DNA of 7,080 bases, from the NCBI GenBank assembly GCA_030590185.1, contig JAUUZB010000182.1, forward strand, positions 1-7,080, in the 5' to 3' direction. The stretch is from Deltaproteobacteria bacterium (GTDB lineage: Bacteria > Myxococcota > XYA12-FULL-58-9 > JAUUZB01). Shown here piece after piece: positions 1-5,894 of this stretch (within the stretch, counting starts at the first letter, position 1; the number at the start of each line of letters is the position of its first letter). Position numbers and translations under genes: made by a program. The notes beneath the pieces were generated by a model. The model did not search any database and was not told the DNA's origin. It saw nothing but the letters and a program-made list of their open reading frames with translations.

Positions 1-194
1 ACCGTGTCGGCGGTCAACGCGGTGCCGCCGGCGCGCGCGGCGTCGATCCGGGCAATCACCTCCAGCACCGACAGATCGTTGCCATCGCCGCCACGGAGCA
101 ACGTCACCGGGTCCGCGCCGGCCTGATTGGCCACCACCAGGGTGAGGCCGCCGGCGAGGACCGTGGCCACCCAAAGCTGTTGAGCGCGTCGCAT
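1..194 (-). CDS. Exported paralogue of the Cys-rich module family, N-terminal part only (runs off left edge)
   Basis: Only the first 64 residues are in the window; the gene continues past base 1. The protein begins MRRAQQLWVATVLAGGLTL and has a classical signal peptide: two Arg, a hydrophobic core, and a probable signal peptidase I site after 'NQAGA' near residue 27. It has no lipobox cysteine, so it is predicted to be periplasmic or secreted rather than lipid-anchored. The mature N-terminus contains 'LLRGGDGNDLSVLEVI' and 'ARAGGTALTADT' (residues about 32-64). This aligns with 'LRGVDGAALTGADVMSMLN' in the gene upstream and 'LLLERGEDATGISGAEIIDL' plus 'ARAGGATLLADE' in the gene before that, so I infer a third paralogue. 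The ATG is chosen because GAGGAGA (201-207) lies six bases before it. It starts 29 bases after the previous stop and is probably in the same operon. Whether it carries the C-terminal module array cannot be seen here. Confidence 0.85.
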   Translation of the reverse strand, partial: MRRAQQLWVATVLAGGLTLVVANQAGADPVTLLRGGDGNDLSVLEVIARIDAARAGGTALTADT

Positions 195-200
195 GGTTGC

Positions 201-207
201 TCTCCTC
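201..207 (-). promoter_or_regulatory. Ribosome binding site for the left-edge gene
   Basis: GAGGAGA on the minus strand, six bases before the ATG at 194. It fixes the start of the truncated gene and lies in the 29-base spacer after the preceding stop at 224-226, leaving little room for an independent promoter. Confidence 0.75.
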
Positions 208-223
208 GTTCTCGATGGTACGC

Positions 224-1528
224 CTACAGACAGCAGGCGTACCCCATCATGTAGGTGTCTGGCTGAGGGTCGTCGACCTGTTGGGCGGCCAAGCCGCCGG
301 AGTAGCTGTCATTGTCGGCGCCATCGTTGGTCCAAGACTCACCCACGAATACTGCAAAGTTGCGCAGCACCTGCATCTGCGACTTGGAGCAGACATCGGC
401 GCCAAGATCGGCGCAGGCGCGGGCAGCATCATAGAAATTCGTGTCGCCAACGAGGGGGTCGTGTATCGCCGTGGCACAGACTCCGGCGTATGCCTCGCCC
501 GGGCAGGAGTTGTCCAAGGGGCGTTGTGAGCCACAGCAGGCATAGGCCCAACGGTTCGCCCAGTTTGGATCGGTGCTCACCGTAGCGCCGAGGATGGTGT
601 CGAAGTTGTCGCCGTCGTTGTCGGACATCTCGTTGGTCCACAAACCCGGCGGCGTCACCCCAAAGACATCGTTGTCGCCGAGCACCACGTATTGGCTCTT
701 GCTGCACAAATCAGCCCCCATCTGCGCGCAGACATGGGAGGAAGCAGGGAAGGATGTGTCCGCGATGGCGTGGACATAGGTCGTCCAGACACCGTTACCC
801 GTGGTTCCCCCCTCGGGCTGCCACACCCTCACGTTGCTGCGAAAGGGCTCGGGGACAATGTTTTGGCAACAGGCATAGTTGTACCGGGCGTCCCAGGCGT
901 CGGGGTCGTCGGCGGAGTGTTGGAGCCAGGTCTTTGCGTCGAGGTCGTTATCGGAAAAGGCAGAGGTCCAAACGGGCAGGTTGTCGAAAAAGAGGCTGAA
1001 GTGATCGTCACCGGACCAAGACTCGGTTTCACGCAGGACGACGTATTGCGACGCCGTACAGAGATCGGCCCGCTCGACCGTACAGGCGTTGACCGCCTCG
1101 AGCCAGGGACGCCCGACGTCACCCCGGTAGGAGACGACACACACGCCCCGCACGAGGAAACCGGGACAAATCCAGGGCGCGGTGGCTACCTGCGCGTCGA
1201 TGCCCACCCCACCGGCCGGGCCGGTGTTGTGAATGATGATCTCATCTTCGAGAGTGGTCAGCCGGGCCGAGAGGTCGACCAGCGCTGTGTGACTGGCACC
1301 ACCCACCTGGTCCACGGTGAGGATTTCATCAACACCCGTGGCGCCGTTGAGCATGGACATCACGTCGGCGCCGGTCAACGCTGCGCCGTCGACACCACGC
1401 AACTGCACGACGCCATCCTGACCGGCACCGGCTAACGCCTGTACGCCAGGGCCCGTAGTGGCCGGCTGTGGTGCCGTGTCGCAGCCAATGCCGGCGATCA
1501 TGAGCAGCGGAAGAATCTTAGTTCGCAT
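224..1528 (-). CDS. Exported triple-module Cys-rich protein, probable lipoprotein (second paralogue)
   Basis: Predicted 434-residue envelope protein of unknown function. The start is the ATG at 1528, which has TTGAGG (1535-1540) six bases upstream; a GTG at 1549 in the same frame would overlap the previous gene and has no comparable site. The N-terminus MRTKILPLLMIAGIGC is a short signal sequence with a possible lipobox ending at C16. Gly rather than Leu at -3 makes lipidation uncertain. Residues 43-61 (LRGVDGAALTGADVMSMLN) form a segment shared with both neighbours, followed by a short helical stretch around 80-100. From residue 121 to the end there are three tandem modules with cysteines at 121, 130, 149, 157, 220, 221; 267, 275, 331, 332; and 342, 351, 372, 380, 432, 433. 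Each has an LGADLC/CSKSQ-type block, a W..(S/A)DND block and a terminal YACC. It lacks the Cys-rich and TIG-like regions of the preceding paralogue. It starts 8 bases after the previous stop, so translation is probably coupled. No named family recognised. Confidence 0.92.
   Translation of the reverse strand: MRTKILPLLMIAGIGCDTAPQPATTGPGVQALAGAGQDGVVQLRGVDGAALTGADVMSMLNGATGVDEILTVDQVGGASHTALVDLSARLTTLEDEIIIHNTGPAGGVGIDAQVATAPWICPGFLVRGVCVVSYRGDVGRPWLEAVNACTVERADLCTASQYVVLRETESWSGDDHFSLFFDNLPVWTSAFSDNDLDAKTWLQHSADDPDAWDARYNYACCQNIVPEPFRSNVRVWQPEGGTTGNGVWTTYVHAIADTSFPASSHVCAQMGADLCSKSQYVVLGDNDVFGVTPPGLWTNEMSDNDGDNFDTILGATVSTDPNWANRWAYACCGSQRPLDNSCPGEAYAGVCATAIHDPLVGDTNFYDAARACADLGADVCSKSQMQVLRNFAVFVGESWTNDGADNDSYSGGLAAQQVDDPQPDTYMMGYACCL
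230..1168 (-). repeat. Three tandem protein modules of the second paralogue
   Basis: Module 1 is 866-1168, module 2 is 533-850 and module 3 is 230-505. Module 1 carries 'RADLCTASQYVVLRE', 'VWTSAFSDND' and 'YNYACC'. Module 2 carries 'MGADLCSKSQYVVL', 'LWTNEMSDND' and 'WAYACC'. Module 3 carries 'LGADVCSKSQMQVLRN', 'SWTNDGADND' and 'MGYACC'. Modules 1 and 3 begin with a CPG motif and hold six cysteines; module 2 lacks the first two and has four. The linkers 'VPEPFRSNVRVW' (before module 2) and 'GSQRPLDNSCPG' (before module 3) are conserved in the neighbouring paralogue. Confidence 0.9.
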
Positions 1529-1534
1529 GGCTGA

Positions 1535-1540
1535 CCTCAA
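1535..1540 (-). promoter_or_regulatory. Ribosome binding site overlapping the upstream stop codon
   Basis: TTGAGG on the minus strand, six bases before the ATG at 1528. The TGA stop of the upstream gene (1537-1539) lies inside it, so a terminating ribosome sits on the next gene's initiation site. This supports translational coupling and the choice of ATG over the earlier in-frame GTG. Confidence 0.7.
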
Positions 1541-3249
1541 TAACAACACGCGTATCCCATCGAGTCGGTCGTCGGATTGGGATCGTCTGGCTGAGCACTG
1601 TTCAAGCCACCCGCGCGGCTCGAGTCATTGTCCCCCCCGTCGTTGGTCCAGCTCCACGCGGAGGCGGGGAAGGTCGAGTTGCGCAAGACCTGCATCTGGC
1701 TCTTCGAGCAGATGTCGGCACCCAGGCTGGCGCAGGCACGGGCGGCCTCAAAGAAATTCGAGTCGTTGGTGCCATGGATGTCGAGGACGCACATATTGTC
1801 GCCGATGCGGCTGCCGGGGCAGCTATCATCCAACGGTCGCTGGTTGCCGCAGCAGGCGTAGGCGAGCCGTCTCGACCAGCCACGATTGTCGGCCTCGACG
1901 GGGGCGATCGCTGGACCGATGACGTCGTTGAATTCAATGTTGTCGTTGTCTGATTGCTCGTTGGTCCAGACCTGCATCGGCGAGTCACCAAACAACCCAT
2001 TGTCGTGCAGGGTGACGTACTGACTCTTGGTACACAAATCGGAGCTCAGCTTGGCGCAGATATTGGCAGCGGTAGGGAACGTGGTGTCGAGGTGGGGGTG
2101 GAGGTAGGTCGTCCAAACGCCCTTGCCCGTGTCGTAGCCATCAGGAGACCACACCTGCACTCTTCTGCGGAAGGGCTCCGCCGTTGCATTGTAACAACAG
2201 GCGTAGCCATAGGTGTCGGCGGTCTGTGGATCGGCCACAGAGTTCAACCAGCGGTCCTTGAAATTCCCGCTTTCCCCGTCGTTGTCGGAGAAGTCAGCGC
2301 TCCACACCGCGCGGTTGTCGTAGAACAAGGTGGAGTTCTCGATGCCCCACGCCCCCCCCTCGCGCAGAACGGCGTATTGGGCCGTCGTGCATAGATCGGC
2401 GCCGAGCGAAGTACAGGCGTCCACCGCCACACCCCATGGAACGTCGTTCGTGTTGTCGTATTCGACCACACACACACCCCGGCGCAGAGCGCCCGGGCAG
2501 GCCCATTGAGCCTCGTAGCCGGTGGCAGTCACGTTTTCGTTCAACGTCGCCGCCGCCGCTTCGGCCGCGATCAGCCGCGCCTCCAGGCTGGCGATGGCCG
2601 CTTCATCGAAATTCCCGAGCTCGTCTGCGAGCAAGGTGGCGCCACCGGCGCGGGCTGTGTTGAGCAGATCAATGATCTCGGCCCCGGAGATACCGGTCGC
2701 GTCTTCGCCACGTTCGAGCAACAACTCGGCCCGGGCCGAGCCGCCGGGGTTGGTCACCACTAGAGTGTAGCTGAGGCTGCCGGTCTCGTCTTCGAGGGCG
2801 GGGGGGAGGGCCACAATCAACTCGTGGTCGCCGGCGGAGAGATTGGTCAGCTCGGGGAATGATGTCGTGCCTGCGTTGATGGCCTCTAGGGCTGCGGTCG
2901 CCTGGCCCAGATATAGGCCGGTGATGATCAGCTCGTTGCCGATTCGATACTCGCCGTAAGGCGAAATGCCGTCGGCTGGTCCATCGCTTTGAATCGTTTG
3001 GATCTCAGGCGGCTCCTGCTCGCTCACCATTCGGCAGTACCCCTCCACGACGCAGACCTCGTCGTCGGGACATGGTGCTTGCGCGGTGCACAACTGACGG
3101 CACTCGCCTACGACACAGCCATACCCCGGTTCACAACCGGGACCGTCGCCGCAAGAGCTCTCGCTGGCCTCCTGCTTGCACGAACCCAACACGAAACCCG
3201 CCGCTGTGATGCTCACCACGACCCATGCATAACCCACCGAGACGCGCAC
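1537..3249 (-). CDS. Cys-rich/TIG-like lipoprotein with three C-terminal modules (first paralogue)
   Basis: Predicted 570-residue outer-surface lipoprotein of unknown function. The start is a GTG at 3249 because a perfect AAGGAGG (3256-3262) lies six bases upstream; an in-frame GTG at 3267 would place that site inside the gene. The signal peptide MRVSVGYAWVVVSITAAGFVL ends in a good lipobox, LGSC, with C24 as lipidation site. Next comes a Cys-rich tag with eight cysteines at 33, 39, 45, 50, 54, 60, 66 and 72, spaced as two four-Cys units, a style common after lipoboxes in myxobacteria. Residues about 80-180 resemble a TIG/IPT Ig-like domain ('PPEIQTIQSDGP', 'GNELIITGLYLG', 'LVVTNPGGSA'). Then follow the shared segment 'GISGAEIIDLLNTARAGGA' (about 186-205), an Ala/Glu-rich probable coiled coil (215-238) and three modules (251-352, 358-467, 477-569). 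The gene probably heads the three-gene operon after a 204-base gap. A role in adhesion or ligand binding is a guess. Confidence 0.93.
   Translation of the reverse strand: MRVSVGYAWVVVSITAAGFVLGSCKQEASESSCGDGPGCEPGYGCVVGECRQLCTAQAPCPDDEVCVVEGYCRMVSEQEPPEIQTIQSDGPADGISPYGEYRIGNELIITGLYLGQATAALEAINAGTTSFPELTNLSAGDHELIVALPPALEDETGSLSYTLVVTNPGGSARAELLLERGEDATGISGAEIIDLLNTARAGGATLLADELGNFDEAAIASLEARLIAAEAAAATLNENVTATGYEAQWACPGALRRGVCVVEYDNTNDVPWGVAVDACTSLGADLCTTAQYAVLREGGAWGIENSTLFYDNRAVWSADFSDNDGESGNFKDRWLNSVADPQTADTYGYACCYNATAEPFRRRVQVWSPDGYDTGKGVWTTYLHPHLDTTFPTAANICAKLSSDLCTKSQYVTLHDNGLFGDSPMQVWTNEQSDNDNIEFNDVIGPAIAPVEADNRGWSRRLAYACCGNQRPLDDSCPGSRIGDNMCVLDIHGTNDSNFFEAARACASLGADICSKSQMQVLRNSTFPASAWSWTNDGGDNDSSRAGGLNSAQPDDPNPTTDSMGYACCY
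1543..2499 (-). repeat. Three tandem protein modules of the first paralogue
   Basis: Module 1 is 2194-2499, module 2 is 1849-2178 and module 3 is 1543-1821. Cysteines are at residues 251, 260, 279, 287, 351, 352; then 398, 406, 466, 467; then 477, 487, 506, 514, 568, 569. Hallmarks are 'LGADLCTTAQYAVLRE', 'VWSADFSDND' and 'YGYACC' in module 1; 'SSDLCTKSQYVTL', 'VWTNEQSDND' and 'LAYACC' in module 2; 'LGADICSKSQMQVLRN', 'SWTNDGGDND' and 'MGYACC' in module 3. Module 2 has Trp/Thr-rich sequence ('VQVWSPDGYDTGKGVWTTY') where the others have their first cysteine pair. Confidence 0.9.
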
Positions 3250-3255
3250 GTGATG

Positions 3256-3262
3256 CCTCCTT
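3256..3262 (-). promoter_or_regulatory. Perfect Shine-Dalgarno for the first paralogue
   Basis: AAGGAGG on the minus strand, six bases before the GTG at 3249. It decides the start: the in-frame GTG at 3267 lies upstream of this site. Confidence 0.85.
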
Positions 3263-3348
3263 GGCACTCGATTCGATTTATTGGGGCTGGCTACCTAGCG
3301 CAGGCTCTTGTGAATATCCAGCTCAGGGCTGTTGGGCCACCTCTCAAC

Positions 3349-3403
3349 CGGGCGCCAGGGGCGCCATTCGAGCTGAGACCGGCGCCCGCTGGCGGCAGGC
3401 GCC
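3349..3403. repeat. Cluster of four GGCGCC palindromes with an 8-base inverted repeat
   Basis: GGCGCC occurs at 3351-3356, 3360-3365, 3381-3386 and 3398-3403, all in the non-coding gap. The copies at 3351 and 3381 are part of a longer inverted repeat, CGGGCGCC (3349-3356) and GGCGCCCG (3381-3388), able to form a GC-rich stem in DNA or RNA. Several alternative pairings are possible because every copy is self-complementary. It may act as a transcription attenuator or terminator-like structure, or be a protein-binding cluster; chance in GC-rich DNA is also possible. Confidence 0.55.
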
Positions 3404-3453
3404 CAAGGCGAGCTTTGTTTACGCGGTGCGGATGTAGCCGCGCGCCAATGAGC

Positions 3454-5883
3454 TCACCGACTCAAATCGATCAGGGTCAAGGCGTAGTCGACTTCGTCTA
3501 GGGTGGCGTCGTCGTCGATCGCGACGCAGGCAACGACCCCGGCGGTGCCACCGAACTGCCGGGGCTCGAAGATCCAGCTCTCGACCAGGTGACGATCGAA
3601 ATAGTAGTACTGATCCGCGAGTCGTTCGCCGACGTTGTCGAAGATAATCAGGTGAAGGTCGGCAGGGAAGCCTGGCACCGGCTCACAGATCGAATCGACG
3701 CAGTCGAGATCGCCAGAGCACGGTGACGCCACGCTGCACGGGTCTCCCGCGCCCGCCGGCGGGATCGGCTCCAGGCGCAGCGCCAGATGCGCGGCCTTCG
3801 GCGAGACGAGGAAACAATCCTCCGTGTCTTGGCCTGGGCCAGGGTCGTTGCCGAAGACCGTGCCCCCGGTGTCTGATTTCTCCGCCCGGCCGAGGATCTG
3901 CATGGGATAGTCGAAGGCGAGCTCAGCGTCGGCGATGGTGTCGCCGAACTCTTCCACCTCGTTCGCTTCATTCCAGGTCGGCAGGGCTCCCAATGGCACG
4001 AAGTAGGCGACGTACGGTGTGCCCACGTCGTCGAGGTCGAAGGCCCCCACCGCGGCGTAGTAATCCCCAGCGGGGTCGAGGTTCGGTGGGCTAACCAACA
4101 AGGTCCCGGTGCCCGCCGCGAAGTCGGCGCCGCCGCCCCACACGCCCTCGGCGAGGATGTTCCCCTCGCCGTCGATGAGCGAGATGGTCGTTCCCAAGCC
4201 GGTGAATGCAGGCACGAGGGCGAGTGCGAAGAGGCCGGTGTCCGACGTGACGTCGAGGGCGAAGTATTCCTCGATGTCGTCCTCATAGATCCACGATTCA
4301 GACAGGTAGTATTCGCCGTCGACGATCCCGAAGCGGTCCGGCTCGACGAAACCGGTTACCCAGTCCAGCGCCGGCCCTAGGGTCACCGTCGTCGCGTGGT
4401 AGTTGTTGGCATGGTAGCCCTCGCGAGGGTTGCCAGGCGTGTAGCGCATCGACCAAATCGCCTTGCCGATGAGGGCCACGGCGCCCCGCTGCCCACCTTC
4501 GCTGAGCGATACGTCCATTAGGGCGCTCTCGGTTGCTTCGCCCTCCAGTGCGTATCGCCAGTCGATCTCGTGGGTGAGAGTATTGACCCGCACGAGGCCG
4601 AAAGGCCACAGGGCGTAGAGCCAGCCACCGCTGACCGGCTCGATGGCCAGCATGAGCAATCCGGGAGCGATTGGCACCTGGGCAATCAGCGACCATTCGC
4701 TCGCATCGTCGGAGCTGATGTCGACCACAGAGATGTTGCCGGTCTCGCTATCGGTGACGTAGGCGCGCGGTAGCAGGGGATGGAGGGCCACGTCCACCGG
4801 GGTCGGGATATCCGCTTCGAGTCCTACCCCGGCGTAGGATAGGTCGCTGCCGTTGGTGTGGTTGATGGCCGCCAAGCCACCGCCCATCCCGGGCGTGACG
4901 ATGAACCGCTCCCCCGTGTCGACGATCGCGTTGAACAGAGTCGCTGCCATACTCGATTCGGCGGTGGTGAGGGACCCAATCACCGAGAGGTCGATCGAGT
5001 CCCGTACCTCGATGCGGTCGATGAGCGACAGGATGATCTGGGTGTCTCGGCGAGTGAAATCTGCCATCATGATCACTTGGCCGGCCTCTATCTCGTTGCC
5101 AACCCGGAACGACGCCTTCAGGTCGATGTCGAAGCCGATGTGGTAGAGCAGGGCCCGATCGCTGCAGCTGACGATGATGTTGGCGCTCCAGCCTCCGTAG
5201 TCGAGATTCGGCACGCTCAGCATGCCGTCCCGGAGGCAGCCCAAGGGCGTGCTAGACCGCTCACCCGTCGACAGATCGATGACGTGGAGGGCCCTGTCCG
5301 CGAAGACTTGCAGGTTGGTGATGGAATCCTGCTCCATGACGGCGGTGAGCGTCACGAGATGCGGCGCATCGAAGCGAACGCTGGCGCTGATCGGGTAGGC
5401 CGGCAGGGGGTACATGGCGTCAAAGTCATTGAAGAAGCCGTTAGGTACCGACTCCGGGTCCTGTGCCCCCGCCGCGCCGAGCGCGTGGACCTCGAAGAGG
5501 TTCGGCACGCCGTCATCATCATCGTCCGGGTAACTGTAGTCGGCCGCCGAGAATTCCAGCTCCGCCGTCGCCCCAGCCTCGACGCGAACCGTTTTGGCCT
5601 CCGTGGTGGCAATCTCGATCCCCTCTGCGCTCCAGACGAGCTCAAAGTCGTAGGCGAAGCCGGCCGGAAGCTCCGGGACCCGAACCGTCCCAACGCTATC
5701 GCTGACGCTCAAGGTTGCGGTCGTGAACTCAGCTCCATCCCGTTTGACCACCACCTCGGCGCTGAGCCCCGAGAGCTCCAGCCCACCGAGGTGTGGCCGC
5801 GAAAGAGTGAGCTCGATCGGCTGAGGCGAGCAAGCGCCAACGACGAGTGCGGCGCCGAGCGGCATGAGACGACGCGAGATCAT
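3454..5883 (-). CDS. Large propeller-like lipoprotein with PPC-like C-terminal domains
   Basis: Predicted 809-residue lipoprotein. The start is the ATG at 5883, giving MISRRLMPLGAALVVGAC with a good lipobox (VGAC, C18); the in-frame extension upstream is Arg/His-rich and lies antisense-like within the neighbour's coding region. Residues about 20-112 look like a beta-sandwich carbohydrate/Ig-type domain. 'PDDDDDGVPNLFEV' (119-132) resembles the Asp-rich calcium-binding elements of thrombospondin type 3 repeats. Residues about 165-505 are beta-rich with YVTN/propeller-like strands, for example 'RAYVTDSETGNISVVDIS' near 373-390. Residues about 525-632 resemble a bacterial pre-peptidase C-terminal (PPC) domain, and 650-809 a second one with a four-Cys insert (716, 722, 728, 733). 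No protease or other catalytic motif is visible, so a structural or binding role in the envelope is likely. The start overlaps the preceding stop by one base (TGATG), indicating translational coupling. Domain names are by eye; the exact fold is uncertain. Confidence 0.9.
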   Translation of the reverse strand: MISRRLMPLGAALVVGACSPQPIELTLSRPHLGGLELSGLSAEVVVKRDGAEFTTATLSVSDSVGTVRVPELPAGFAYDFELVWSAEGIEIATTEAKTVRVEAGATAELEFSAADYSYPDDDDDGVPNLFEVHALGAAGAQDPESVPNGFFNDFDAMYPLPAYPISASVRFDAPHLVTLTAVMEQDSITNLQVFADRALHVIDLSTGERSSTPLGCLRDGMLSVPNLDYGGWSANIIVSCSDRALLYHIGFDIDLKASFRVGNEIEAGQVIMMADFTRRDTQIILSLIDRIEVRDSIDLSVIGSLTTAESSMAATLFNAIVDTGERFIVTPGMGGGLAAINHTNGSDLSYAGVGLEADIPTPVDVALHPLLPRAYVTDSETGNISVVDISSDDASEWSLIAQVPIAPGLLMLAIEPVSGGWLYALWPFGLVRVNTLTHEIDWRYALEGEATESALMDVSLSEGGQRGAVALIGKAIWSMRYTPGNPREGYHANNYHATTVTLGPALDWVTGFVEPDRFGIVDGEYYLSESWIYEDDIEEYFALDVTSDTGLFALALVPAFTGLGTTISLIDGEGNILAEGVWGGGADFAAGTGTLLVSPPNLDPAGDYYAAVGAFDLDDVGTPYVAYFVPLGALPTWNEANEVEEFGDTIADAELAFDYPMQILGRAEKSDTGGTVFGNDPGPGQDTEDCFLVSPKAAHLALRLEPIPPAGAGDPCSVASPCSGDLDCVDSICEPVPGFPADLHLIIFDNVGERLADQYYYFDRHLVESWIFEPRQFGGTAGVVACVAIDDDATLDEVDYALTLIDLSR

Positions 5884-5894
5884 CAGCTTCCCCC
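5881..5894 (-). promoter_or_regulatory. TGATG stop-start overlap with G-rich ribosome binding site
   Basis: The upstream TGA (5883-5885) and downstream ATG (5881-5883) share one base. GGGGGAA (5888-5894), within the last codons of the upstream gene, is a weak Shine-Dalgarno four bases before the ATG. The arrangement favours coupled translation of the PEGA protein and the lipoprotein. Confidence 0.7.

Larger units (their letters stand above)
3250..3453 (-). promoter_or_regulatory. Intergenic gap, probable end of one operon and start of the next
   Basis: This is the only sizeable non-coding stretch (204 bases). It should hold the end of the upstream transcription unit and the promoter of the three-gene unit. 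I see no convincing -35/-10 pair. A TTGAGA on the minus strand (3342-3347) resembles a -35 box but has no matching -10 at normal distance. Just after the upstream gene is a small inverted repeat, CGCGG/CCGCG (3422-3426 and 3438-3442), without the U-tract of an intrinsic terminator. The middle is occupied by GGCGCC palindromes. Confidence 0.4.

Noticed and set aside
692..1435. Plus-strand open frame of 247 codons opposite the second paralogue
   Set aside because: Shadow frame; the minus strand here encodes clearly repeated modules with conserved cysteines.
1529..1549. Upstream GTG start for the second paralogue (13-base overlap with the preceding gene)
   Set aside because: No ribosome binding site precedes it, while the ATG at 1528 has TTGAGG at ideal spacing and directly begins a signal sequence.
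2467..2477. Short CA repeat
   Set aside because: It is the coding sequence for the conserved Val-Cys-Val-Val of module 1; too short to be a meaningful microsatellite.
3261..3276. TTGGCAC on the plus strand resembling the -24 element of a sigma-54 promoter
   Set aside because: The -12 element is TCGA rather than TTGC, and it points rightward where there is no plus-strand gene.
3422..3442. Hairpin just after the large lipoprotein gene as an intrinsic terminator
   Set aside because: Stem of only five pairs with an 11-base loop, and no T-run follows in the minus-strand direction (the following bases are A-rich).
5512..5524. CAT/ATC repeat
   Set aside because: It encodes the Asp run of the calcium-type element through repeated GAT codons; no separate function needed.
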